Under the pieces are notes generated by a model that had not been told where the DNA came from, did not search any database, and worked only from the letters and a program-made list of their open reading frames with translations. A program made the position numbers and the translations under genes. From Elmis aenea (taxonomy: Eukaryota > Arthropoda > Insecta > Coleoptera > Elmidae): a stretch of DNA of 64,000 nt. The stretch lies in assembly GCA_947652605.1 (NCBI GenBank), contig OX393581.1, positions 27,894,788-27,958,787 on the forward strand, given 5' to 3'. Positions within the stretch are counted from its first letter, which is position 1; each line of letters opens with the position of its first letter. Shown in pieces: positions 41,375 to 52,492 of the stretch.

Positions 41375-42943
41375 TTGGTTGTGGCTATTTGCACCTACAG
41401 TAGGTACGAATAATTGGCTATTTGCATCTACAGTAGGTACGAATAACTGGCTATTTGCACCTACAGTAGGTACGAATAATTGGCTATCTGTACCTACTGT
41501 AGGTAGATATGAACAATTGGCTATTTGCACCTACTGTATAGGCATATACCGCTTGTAACTGAATTCTGGTACACCCCCTTTTTTTACTTTAGTTTTAATT
41601 TTTCATAAATAAACTTTTATATAGATGATATGTGTAAATACTGGGTTATATGAACACATGTACACTATTATTTCAATTCCCGTTTCGTCGGAAATTACCC
41701 TGTATATTTTATATTTTTTGAAAGAGGAGGCAACTTTCAATACAACTGCATTATTTTGATTAATTTTAATAACTTCAAATAATTTTTGGGCAAATATTTA
41801 GTTGCCGTTACCTGCATAAATTGAATTTTATTATGTCAACAAGTGTCCGAAAAAGTTTTTTTGTACATTTTAATTAACATTTAAGTTACTTTAATCGGTT
41901 TTCAAGGTTGCAGACTATTTTTTGACTAATAACATATATTTGTGTTGAAAGGCTGTCTGCCTCAAAGACTTAAAATATTATAAAAAACTTATTTAGATAT
42001 TCTATTAATCGTAGTATACTGTGCTTAATTGCAACAAATTATCACTAAATTTTTTTATCAAATAACTATATTAGTTACAACTATAATTTGTTTTGTTGGC
42101 ACTTAGGCACAGTGTACTGCGATTAATAGGATATCTTATCTTAACCAGTTTTTATAATATTTTAAGTCTGTGAAGCAGCAATCCAACACTAATATAAGTT
42201 ATTGGTATTGTTAAATTCGTCAGGAAATACTTTATTTAAATAAGTTCATGTACTACTGCATTTGCATTTGTCAAAAAACCGATTTGCAATCTTCAAAACC
42301 GATTAAAGTAACCTAAATGGCAATTAAAATTTACAAAAACATTTGTCGGACACTTGTTGACAAAATAAAATTCAATGTATGCAGGTCACGGATCACTTAA
42401 TAAAAAAATAAATTATTGTTCAAAAATTATATAAGGTTATTTAAATTAACCAAATTCCTACACGGTGGAGGGACTTATGACTAAATAAAAATAAAAAAGT
42501 AACCAAACCAGTGCAGTTGAATTCATAATTGCCTCCTCTTTCTAAAAATGTAAATATATATAGGGTGTTCCATTTGAAATAACAAAGTTAGGGCAATTTC
42601 CGGCGAAACCGAAAGTGAGATAATAGTGTACATATGTTCAAATATTCCGGTTATTTACACATATCATATGTCTAAAAGTTTATTTATGTACAATTAAAAC
42701 TAAAGAAAAAAGGAGGTGTACCAGGCCTTAGTTACATCTGGTATATACCTATACAGTAGGTGCAAATAGCCAATTATTCGTACCTACTGTAGGGCAAATA
42801 GCCAATTATTCGTACCTACTGTAGGTGCAAATAGCCAATTAATCGTATCTACTGTAGGTGCAAATAGCCAATTATTCGTACCTACTGTAAGTGCAAATAG
42901 CCAATTATTCGTACCTACTGTAGGTGCAAATAGCCACAACCAA
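41375..42943. mobile_element. Foldback element with 33-bp minisatellite arms, TTTTG target duplication
   Basis: The outer ends TTGGTTGTGGCTATTTGC and its complement are flanked by TTTTG (41370-41374, 42944-42948). Each arm is a minisatellite of about five 33-bp units (GGCTATTTGCACCTACAGTA, GGTACGAATAATT), translating as repeats of LFAPTVGTNNW. The outer element (about 380 bp) is split at its centre by the 41549-42741 foldback. Each unit contains the small palindrome CCTACAGTAGG. Confidence 0.88.
41549..42741. mobile_element. Inner foldback inserted at the centre of the outer hairpin
   Basis: The ends CCGCTTGTAACTGAATTCTG and, in reverse, CCAGATGTAACTAAGGCCTG belong to the family of 5684-6047; both continue with GGTACACC. 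TA flanks both sides. The arms are nearly 600 bp, with the dyad near 42055-42070. Joining the outer flanks gives TACTGTATAGG..CCTATACAGTA, showing that the TA used was the symmetry centre of the outer element. No coding sequence. Confidence 0.85.
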
Positions 42944-42948
42944 TTTTG

Positions 42949-43994
42949 TTTACAATCAATTACTAAAAACCTGAACTTTGTTTCATTTTTAAAAATATAA
43001 AAGTTTTGGTTAATCTAGACTTCAAATCTTACAACACCGATAAAGGTATCCCAAAAAATTGCCTTAACCCTTTTGCTATGACGGGCGACTATAGCCGCCC
43101 TCCGCGAAACTCCATACATTTATTGTTAACTTGGGGTTTTGATATAGTCATATATTGCACATGTCATCAGGTAAAATTCTTAAAATTCATTTTCAAATTG
43201 TTACAGAACTAAAATTCCTACACCTAGGGATAAAATGCAAACCATAAATTAAACCCAAAGCATTTTGTTGATATACATACGAGTGGTTTTTTTGAAGCAA
43301 ATATAGCAAAGTTTTATGAATTATCAGTCACTGAAGTAGGTATTAAAGATCAGGGATTGTTTACACGAATTATCAAAATTCCAAAGAAGGGCATATGTTT
43401 GACCATCTCGGCGTAGGTAATTGCGGCGTTTCGCAGCTAGGAACACAACTTAACTTTGCTATTATTTATTACTATTTTTGCCCTAATTCAAACAATTTTA
43501 AGACAACAGGATTAGTACCCTACAATATATCACTTTATTTCGTAAAATAAACGTTTTCAATGCTCAAAACTACTGTTCATCGACAAACGTATTTGAGACA
43601 GATAATAAATACGGTAAAATGTAACTGTGGTATTCACAAAACTGTAGTTCAGTCTCGATAATTTATCGTAAACAACGACCCTTGCGATATTTAGTTTGCA
43701 TATTAGTTTACCAGTCCATGTCAAAAAACGAATTTTGCGCTCTCTGTTTAACTATTACCTAGTTAAAATTGATTTCGGCTGCCATTGAAGAATGATCACA
43801 CCGACGCGTCGTATCGTTCAGAGGGGATGTTTTAGCGGAGACGGCGTTTCATTCAGCGGCTTGTACTAGCGGAGAGAGCAACTCGTTTGGCGGAGACGTA
43901 GCTAATAAAATCGTCGTGGTAAAAGAATTAAATACTTTAATTAGATGTTTCTCAACTAATGTAATTACCGATACACCCTATAAATACTTACTGC
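42949..43994. other. Spacer with a solo piggyBac-like end
   Basis: TTAACCCTTTTGCTATGACG at 43064, followed by GGCGACTATAGCCGCC, resembles a piggyBac-family left end (TTAA, CCCTTT, GC-rich subterminal hairpin). No right end was found. A second GC-rich patch lies at 43790-43910 (GGAGACGGCGTTTCATTCAG). No gene is supported. Confidence 0.4.
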
Positions 43995-44141
43995 TTAACC
44001 CTTAAGTAGTACAGCTAATTCGTCATGTGTACATCCCCCTCCGTCTAGGTACCTTCAAACTACTTCACAATTAGTCCGTGACTAGCATACAAAAATCAAG
44101 GGTTGTGTCGTTGTCTCGAAAAAAAATTATAAAGTTTATTT

Positions 44142-44160
44142 GCGGTCACAGTGACCGCAC
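44142..44160. repeat. Subterminal palindrome of the piggyBac element
   Basis: TGCGGTCACAGTGACCGCA is perfectly self-complementary and is repeated as CGCGGTCACAGTGACCGC near 44881 at the other end. Confidence 0.8.
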
Positions 44161-44209
44161 CTCACAGTTAGTGTAACTTTTTGCATGCAGGCGCTAAAAG
44201 GCAAAAAAC

Positions 44210-44560
44210 ATGTCTGAGAAGGCAGGACCTTCGAAAAGAGTTCGTTTAAACAATCCAAATTTGAAGAAACTCTATCGAAATGGTTTGAGGTAACTGAAGA
44301 CAATATTAGCGATGAAGATAGCAGTGTAAGTGACGTTTATGAAGAAATTCGAACATGATACATGATCTATGCAATCAGATACAGGTGAGGAAGATACGGA
44401 AGAAACAGAAACTATTATTGACAAGCTATATCCAGTTTAGGAAACGAAGAAGCAGAAACAACTAGAAATGAAAAGACTTCTATGAAAAAACTCGATTCAA
44501 ATTGTCTGGTGTGCTAAGAAAATATCTAAAAACTGTAATGGAAAATTGTAAAATTTTAAG
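44210..44560 (+). pseudogene. piggyBac transposase N- and C-terminal remnants
   Basis: The ATG at 44210 opens MSEKAGPSKRVRLNNPNLKK to a stop at 44291. Shifting frame at about 44254 gives SKFEETLSKWFEVTEDNISD, EDSSVSDVYEEIRT to a stop at 44356, the acidic N-terminal region usual in piggyBac transposases. About 100 bp later a frame reads WCAKKISKNCNGKL-stop, like the Cys-rich C-terminal zinc finger. The whole DDD catalytic domain is deleted. Dead copy. Confidence 0.65.
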
Positions 44561-44947
44561 ACTTGCGGTTTTTATGATTTAATTTTTTTGAAATAGTTTT
44601 TTATATTTACAAGTTTAGTATGGTCCCTATAGTTACACTTTAGTCCTAAAAATTTTGGTTTCGAGTTTTCTTTTTTTGTATAATTCATATAGTCCGCTGA
44701 CTTACGCAAAATGCGTTATTATTAGGTACACTGTGTTCAGTTTATTAATTTTATAATAAGGCTTCATACTAAACATTGTCTTTTTTATCAATAAACATTG
44801 AAAAATACCCAAACAAACACTATTGTTGAATTATAGGACAAAATACATTCTTTTTCAATTTTTTGCAACAGTAAAAACTGCGCGGTCACAGTGACCGCAC
44901 GTCACTACTAACGTAACTCATATTTCACCTCACTACTTAAGGGTTAA

Positions 44948-46389
44948 AATTTTGAACACCCTACCAACTTTATTACTTTGAAGTTTAAATATTGCCGATT
45001 AAAGTGTAACGTAGCTCTTGAAAGAGACAAAAAAATTACTTAGCACAATTAGATTCTTACCAGTTGTATGATGAATTTGTTACTTTTTAACATCGCCAGC
45101 AATGTAGAATCAATACTTTATAACTCTAAATAATCTAGATCAAAATTAAATCTTCCAAAGTAGGTACCTTCTAAAACTATATTTACAAATTGATTTGCAT
45201 CTCTTGCAAAATAGAAGTTGAACTTGAATGTACATATTATACTTATTGTATAGTTAAACGTTTTCTATTGGTTAGAGTTTTACAGTAGCAAATGTAGTTA
45301 TATATCATTTAAACACAAATTTTATTTAATAACCACGCATCCACAAAACACGTGATTTTAATTTAATGCCTGTTTGATACAATACTACGGTTTTATTTCT
45401 ATAAACTTTTAATTTCTTTCCTAAAACTCCGAACTAATCCATCATCTACCAATTAAACGTAACTTTGTTCAAGCTTATTCGAGTAACAGTAAATAGTTTT
45501 TACTTTATTTGTTCCTAAATAGTGGTTTGCGAACTGTGTTTTCGAGAGCTGTATAATGTATCGTTAAAACAAAGTTGTCAAGCACATATACGCTAAAACC
45601 TAGTAATTTTAATTGTATATGCTAATTAATGCAACACTGGTTTGCTAAATAATAATCTGCTGCAAAGAATTTATAAATAAGGGAAGGTTGCTGCAAGTAT
45701 TTATCGAAATTGTTTTATAAATAAGCTGGTGCGTGGAAAAAACTTAAATAATAGGAGTAATAAAAATATTAATAATAAAATCGCTTTATAAGAATCACGT
45801 AAAAATTTATATCAGAATATTGACCCAGCAAAGTTTATTTATTATTATAAAAAGCGTCTTTTATTATCTGTTTTTGTTATTAATTTTGCCAAAAAACCAA
45901 AAAAATACGCTTTGGGTTAATATGTTTATTGGGTAATGTTGTTAAAATCATATTTAAAGTGGTTTTACATAAACAACATCATTTAAACACATTTTGTTTT
46001 AATACCAAACGAGCTTATTATTATTTTTAAATGAAATGGCAAACTAAAGACAGTAAAACTTTCGTCTTCCAGCGCTGTCTAAAAAATTACCTATACTACC
46101 TTTTTACATTGCCCATGCATGAATAACAATCCTCAACATTAAAAAAATGGTCTTTGATCATCTTTTGTCTGTTTACACTCGAATGGATATACCTATATAG
46201 TTTTTTATTAAGTTGTGTCAAGTACATGTAGGGACGTTAAATTTTATTGATATATAAAAAAAATATATTAGTGATTGTGATCAGTTTAACATCGTTTGCT
46301 TATTTATTTTTTAAGCAAATATTAAAAAACTGTTATTTACATTACAATTTAATTAGAATTGTTTGGTATTGTTTCAACCATAACAAAAA
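44948..46389. other. AT-rich spacer, nothing recognised
   Basis: Uniform AT-rich DNA. No open frame, RNA gene or inverted repeat is supported. Confidence 0.4.
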
Positions 46390-46392
46390 GTA

Positions 46393-46759
46393 TGGGTAGT
46401 TCACACGGTGACTTTTAAAGTCGTGAATTTAAAAGTCACCGTGTGAACGACCCAAATTAAAAGTCGCGACTTTAAATAAAAATGGCCGCTTTTATAATTG
46501 CAGCATCGAGTGTAGTAGAGCAACTAATTATTTTGAAGTTGCTATTTGTTGATAATGTTCTAAAATCGTTGGAACATCTATTGGGGACATGATAAATTGG
46601 AAATCGATGACAAACAAATGTATATTAGGTTAGGTAACCTAACTTATTTGTCTGTTATGTCAAAATATAAAAATATGGTAGGCTTACGTCAAATGCCGAA
46701 CTGTCAAATCGAAGTCGCGACTTTAACGCGACTTTAAAAGTCACCGTGTGAACTACCCA
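46393..46759 (+). mobile_element. PIF/Harbinger-like MITE, copy 3, GTA target duplication
   Basis: The ends TGGGTAGTTCACACGGTGAC and GTCACCGTGTGAACTACCCA are flanked by GTA on both sides (46390-46392, 46760-46762). This is the cleanest of the three copies. It contains AAAGTCGCGACTTT words and a short palindrome TTAGGTTAGGTAACCTAA. Confidence 0.88.
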
Positions 46760-46764
46760 GTAGT

Positions 46765-47388
46765 AATGTTTTAGTAGCGGTTAATATTTTCAATTACCGC
46801 ATAATGCAAGTTATCTACATTTAATACGATTAAATTAATTATGGGATTTCGTTTCAAATTAATTTCGCTTTATCTTCAATAGCATGCATAAATTATATAT
46901 TGGAATTTTAAAGTTTTGCAACAATTAAATATCGTTTTGCTGTAAATATCACGAATAACCGTTACATTTGAAATTAATAAAAACCAGTTTACTATGTTCA
47001 TATCCTATTAAAAAGTTTCCAATAATTTCAGTTAAATAAATAGTAATAAAATAAACTTAAATTATTGCTCACCAAATATCAATTTGATTTTCGTTCCTTT
47101 TTAACGAAAGCATATCCTCCGACACTATTATTTAATTAATTAAAATTTTTATCAAAACTGTCGCTTTAAAAATAACATCTATTAGGATGAATAAACATAA
47201 TTTTTGTAACATCTTTAGATGCACATACCATGTTTTTAATTTATCAAGGTCAGAATTTGTATAAAACTAAAAATTACTGTAAAAATATTGGCGATTTTTG
47301 TAAAATATATAAAAATGTCTATACGTTTTGTTTTCATAGCATGGGTTTTTATAAAAAAAATCGTTATATTTGGATTTTTGTGATGATG
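46765..47388. other. AT-rich spacer
   Basis: No gene or paired repeat was recognised. Confidence 0.35.
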
Positions 47389-47390
47389 TA

Positions 47391-48464
47391 CAGGATGGAC
47401 CAAATTCGAATATTTTACGAAGTATTTTGGTTACCGTAATAGTTGGCGAAAATCGGATGTCGGTCTCTTGGGTTATTATTTTGAGCGAAACGCCTATGTT
47501 ATCAATTTTTTTTATATCACTTTCCATTTTGGCATTACAGACTACAAATTAGAAATGAACTTGCATTGTTTTAAATTTTACAACAACTTCTTTATTTATG
47601 CTAAATATAAAAGCAAATTTTAACATTTTTTAAGGACCTTGACTTTAAGAAATGAAGTAAACCAATACTTTTTTAAATGAAAACAAAACCTTAGTCTGCC
47701 TTGATTTGATATAAAAGAGCATTTTTTAGCTTTTTAAAATATATAATTTCATATGTTTGTCGCAAAAAATAACCAAGACATTGCTAATTTTATAAAAATG
47801 TTATTATCAAAGTTAGCCATGGTACGTAAACAACTGATGTTTACAATTAGTAAACAACTAAACGTAAAATCCAAGTAATTTTTTAAACAAATCCATGATA
47901 TCTTTTGTATTTAATAATTGTTTATTGTGGTATTGCGAACATAGCTAAATTGAACACTGAAAATTGTAATATATTAGATTACATTGTAAATGGTAAAAAA
48001 GTAGCTGCTGCAGTTGTTTACAAAATCATGGCAAACTTTGATAATAACAATTTTACAAAATTAGCCATATGTCGGTTATTTTTTGTGACAATTATATAAA
48101 ACTAAGGTATATATTCCTGGACAGCTAAAGAAATGGTCTTTCATATGAATTCATCGTCTACGGTTTTCCTTTAAAAAAATACAAGTTTACTTCATAGCGC
48201 AAGTCAACTTTTCTAAAAGAAATTTAAAAACATTTTGAAATTTTTATTTATGAAAAACCTATATAACAATAAGTTTTATTTTTAGAAACAAAACAGTTAT
48301 AGTGAATTTTCAAAAACGTTGAAATTTAATTTTTTGTCGGTAGTGCCAAAATGGAAAGTGATGTATAAAATCTAGTAACACAGACGTGTTTATTTCAAAA
48401 AATAATCCGAGACCGATACCAGATTTTCGCTAACTATTATGGTAAGCGAATTTGGTCCATCCTG
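47391..48464. mobile_element. TIR element, CAGGATGGACCAAATTCG family, TA duplication
   Basis: The ends CAGGATGGACCAAATTCG and CGAATTTGGTCCATCCTG are perfect inverted repeats flanked by TA. CGAAAATCGGATGTCGGTCT on the left matches GAGACCGATACCAGATTTTC on the right. The interior is AT-rich without a transposase. Partial relatives lie at 3226 and 11470-11827. Confidence 0.85.
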
Positions 48465-48466
48465 TA

Positions 48467-50117
48467 GATCACATAAATAGTGTGTTGTCATTTGTATTTG
48501 GCTAAATTTTAATGCAAAAATTCAATACAGCGCCTATAAGAAATAACAAAGTTTATTACGGTGCAAAATAGAAACGTTCAATAAAAAGTAGCTTCAGCAT
48601 AATGTTTTTAGTCAAAGACCTTTTGCGTAATTTAAAAATTATGTATTTTGAAAAAACGAAATTTTGTATCACGAGATTTTGTGTCATTTATTTAAGCATC
48701 TCATAAATAAAATTATTGTGCAGGTTATAAATGTTTGGTTTGTCTCTGAAACTACTGAAAAGATCCATAAAATCGTAAGTTTTAGAGTCTTATGTATAAT
48801 ACGACTATTTAAATTTAAAACAGAATTAAGTACCCATTCTCCCAAGGAAACTTTATTTTAAAAAGTCATTATAATTTAGTAAAATCAGAAAGTAAAAAAT
48901 CAAATTACTTTTATATATTCTACTGTTTCATATTTCGGGTAAGATAAAATATGAATGTAATATTACTAAGATTTTCAAATGTTTCATTAACAAAAAAGTG
49001 TTGTTAAAACAATAGAAACCTTAATAATGCAACGTCTGCTTCTTAGTCAGTTCTTTTTATACCTTTCGGAGTCGAATTGCTACGTGTACAGTGTTATTTT
49101 CCATAATTATTTTATTTTATTATTCTAAGATTGTAATGATAATAAAACTGCAAATTGTTACTATATTAAATAATATTCTGCAGGTGAATTAGTTTAACTA
49201 CCTCCACCAAATAAAATTAAATAACAGGGTACAACAAAAGCTCAGACAACGTTAACCAAAATAGGAAGTCAGAGAGAAAGTTTTACTGCTAACCAAATAT
49301 TTCACCGAGAGGAAGTTTCACAAATTTCTACCTACAATAGGAAACCGCAAACCATTACGACCAAATAATGCGACCGCATTATTCCAATCACCAAGTTGCA
49401 AACAAAGCCCACCACTCTGCTATCTTTTCAATAAATCGATCTGTATTCAAAGTATGCGAGCAAAATTTAATAAAAATATTAATCAATTTTGAATTAATAT
49501 AAAAGATATTTCATCCAGACCGATTTAGGAGGCTAAAATCAAATAATGGTTTTATATAAGAATATTTAGTTTGAGTTTATGTTATCTTTGGTTTTTCTTC
49601 AGTTTTGTTTTAGTTAAATCAGAACGCTGTATGTAAAGCCAAAACTTATTATTACATCTACAATTTTATAATTAAACTAGTTATTCAAATTTAGGATATA
49701 GATCAGTTAAAATTGTTATTTTTTTATATATTTTTAAACGATTTTTAAAGGTTTAGGCAGTTTTTTTTTGTACAATTTTATGTACATATTTAGTAACTAA
49801 AAGCTCCGATTCGGTAAATAGTTGTACTCAACGTTTTAAAGTTTGTTTCATAAAAAAGAAAAGTTCCAAAGCTCCCAGGTTTTTAAAAAATGAACAGTTT
49901 TACTTGAAGGTAAATATTAAATGCATAAAAGCACACATTAGGGCAATAACCATAAAATTTCATAACAAGATAGTACAGTTTTCCTGGGGTTGTGAATTTA
50001 TATCAGTGTGGTAGTAAAAAATGTACCTACACCAAGCTTACACCAAATTTGCCAAACAAGTTTTATCTGCTTGTGAAACACAACAACGAGAGTTTAAGAG
50101 AATAGTGCAGCTTATGT
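48467..50117. other. AT-rich spacer
   Basis: No gene is supported. The 65-codon frame at 48664-48861 has no motif. A 40-bp word near 49040 echoes 37170. Confidence 0.35.
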
Positions 50118-50553
50118 ATCATTCAATGAATAATCAGATTCTGCGCAGTATTAATATCCAGTTCTGCAGTCTCTGATAGTTCATCAGACGGTTAGTTTGC
50201 TGTTTAAGCAGTTATTGGATAAAATTACAAACTAGTTTGTTATCGTTAAAAACTATATGAACGAAGACAAAAACTGACGCTGTATTTTTACACGCATGCT
50301 CTTTATAAAACCAACGTAGCCTCTATGGATCGACTTCCAATCACATATTAGTACTGGTAGTATAAGATGTTTTTCACTTGTGATGCGTAAATTTCTATGA
50401 ACCAAATAGACACAAATGGCATTTTAGGCATGTCTTTAAGGCATTTCGGTAGCGGCTAAGACATTTATTAGTCCATAGTTGGCGCATTTGCATAAAGCAA
50501 TTAATTTATGTATTAGTACGTGAATTAGTACAAAATCATCTGCTGGAACTTTA
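50118..50553. mobile_element. TIR element, GGGTTTGTTCC family, copy 2 (inverted, diverged)
   Basis: In reverse complement it aligns with 37966-38414: GATTTTGTACTAATTC, GCAAATGCGCCAACT, GCATGCGTGTAAAAAT and AAACAGCAAACTAACCG. The right border is near CTGCTGGAACTTTATA. It is older or less constrained than copy 1 and has no coding capacity. Confidence 0.55.
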
Positions 50554-51169
50554 TATTGGCAATATGAAGCAGCAACTTCGGAAATCACTACAAATGCGCA
50601 TTTGCAGACAAATAAACACCTGCTTATTCGAATTAGATTAGGTAAATGTGTATTATATGCAAATTTCTTTGCTATATAATATGTTTAAAATAGGTGCTTT
50701 AAAACGAAAACGTAATAGTCACCATTCACCATTTATTTGTAATTTCCCGGCGCATCCACCAAAAATACTTTATTTTTTTAATGGCAATTTGATAGTTAGT
50801 TTCTACGTTTTCCGCAAAGTATAACATTCTTAAACAAAACTCTTAAGTGATGTCAAAAATTATCTTGTTCAAAGGTGGCCATGGAATGAAAAACTGCCGT
50901 CCTAGCTTATATTATTAGTTTGTAATAATTTTGTCAAAGTTTGTTAAGTTATTACGTCCCATACTGATATCATCTGCATTGATGTGTAAATGTGTTATTA
51001 CTTCTAGAGATAAAATTATAATAAGCTACAAATTTGAAAATTAAAATAAGACTATCAAATTTTTATTACCAAAAAGGGACAAATTACTATCAAATTGTTA
51101 TTACAAAAAAACGGCAAATTACTATGAAATTTTTATTACCAAAAAAGGCAAATTAAAGTATCTGTTGAA
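50554..51169. other. AT-rich spacer with a short tandem repeat
   Basis: At about 51045-51150 there are three imperfect units of about 43 bp (CTATCAAATTTTTATTACC, AAAAAGGGACAAATTA). No gene. Confidence 0.45.
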
Positions 51170-51990
51170 ATAGTCCCCTGCCTTATTCAATTCAGAAGTT
51201 TACGCGCCTCCTCGTGCAATCGAAAGAATTTTGCAGCATTACTTCAACTATTCTTTCAAATTCTATTCTTGCAAATTAGCTACATGGGTTCTGAAAATAA
51301 GTAAGGGAACACAAAATAGTCCATAATGATCAAACAAGGTGATAGTTTCTTGTGTCATGTGTCTTGCTGAAGTTTATCATCGTGTAGTAGTTGAACTAAT
51401 TCAGTCAAAATGTTATTTCTGTACCTCTTAGCATTGTCGGTGAAATTTTAAAAAACGGGCCCAATTATTCTTATGCAAGAAATTGCCATCCAAACACCAA
51501 TTTTCTGAGTGGTGATTCAACAAAAACATGCGGATTATCTGTCCTACATATCCGCATATTTTGAGAATTGACGTGGGTACCTCGAAAGATGAAACCACAC
51601 TTTGTCAGAAAAGTTTTAGCAGGTCATCATTTGATCAAGATAATTTTTGAAATCACGGTGTTGTTAAAACAAGAAAAATATTTTAATGAAATAATCGAAC
51701 CATTATACCGTGTTTCTTATAATTTCTTCCATTAATCTGATTTTTTTAAGAGCGTTTCAGATTTTATGCACCAAGCAGTAAAATATATGTCTTTTGTGAG
51801 TATTACTTCCTCGTACTCGTAAAATTTTCTAATAACTCTACCATTCTCGAATTTAAATACGTAATGTGTTTTGCAAGCTACTGCTCTGCTTTTATGGTGA
51901 TGCAAATTTAAATTTAAATCGCTCTGTGAATGTATATTCTCATTAATGACAAATTGTAAATTCACCAGCAACAATACGCAATTGAACGAA
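51170..51990 (-). pseudogene. IS630-type transposase relic
   Basis: Minus-strand fragments preserve the catalytic half of an insect IS630-like transposase: FSDKVWFHLSRYPRQFSKYA (FSDE-WFHL motif with the first catalytic Asp), then KIGVWMAISCIRIIGPVF (VGVW-AIS--RIIGP), then NNILTELVQLLHDDKLQQDT (QQD block). An upstream open piece (51732-51974) contains RAVACKTHYVFKFENGRVIR and may be the N-terminal region. There are multiple stops and frameshifts; no terminal repeats were found. Confidence 0.7.
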
Positions 51991-52250
51991 CAAATTGCAT
52001 TAATTAAAATTTGTTAAGGTTTAATGAAACCAAACTGTAGGAGGAGAAATTGCAGTTAAATGTATAATTATATGTCGCAATAACTTCATTTAATAAAATC
52101 TTACAATAAATGATAAAGCACGTTTTTGGATAATTGTTAGTTACTATTTCTTTATTCGTTTAGCCATTGCAAAATATAAAGTAGATTATATGGATGTAAC
52201 ATTAAATTTGAAATTAATAAAATCTGGAAAATTTTATTTTTCTATTTATA

Positions 52251-52490
52251 CAGGGCGAGTCACGACGGACGCTACGGAGTTTTATGGCCAAACGGTATAT
52301 ATTTTCAAACTTTTGTCGCTGTTAGATTTTGTAAGTCAATAAGGGCTACATTTTAAAAATATTTTCAAACATACAGTGTGCTCCAAAAAATGTAGCCCTT
52401 ATTGACATACAAAATCTAACAGCGACAAAAGTTTGAAAATATATACCGTTTGGCCATAAAACTCCGTGGCGTCTGTCGTGGCTCACCCTG
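52251..52490. mobile_element. 240-bp hairpin MITE, TA duplication
   Basis: The ends CAGGGCGAGTCACGACGGAC and GTCTGTCGTGGCTCACCCTG lie between TA dinucleotides. The arms are about 105 bp and over 95 percent alike (TATGGCCAAACGGTATATAT, TTTTGTCGCTGTTAGATTTT) around a short loop containing ACAGTGTGCTCC. The cleanest small foldback in the window; the transcript would form a long hairpin. Confidence 0.92.
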
Positions 52491-52492
52491 TA

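Larger units (their letters stand above)
43999..44943 (+). mobile_element. piggyBac-like element with internal deletion
   Basis: The ends CCCTTAAGTAGTA and CACTACTTAAGGG are inverted repeats flanked by TTAA (43995-43998, 44944-44947), the hallmark of piggyBac. Near each end is the same perfect palindrome GCGGTCACAGTGACCGC (about 44142 and 44882), a likely transposase-binding subterminal site. Coding remains show it descends from an autonomous copy. Confidence 0.88.

Noticed and set aside
41382..42937. CRISPR-like array of regularly spaced repeats
   Set aside because: The 33-bp units are contiguous tandem repeats without unique spacers and are mirrored in the other arm of a eukaryotic foldback element.
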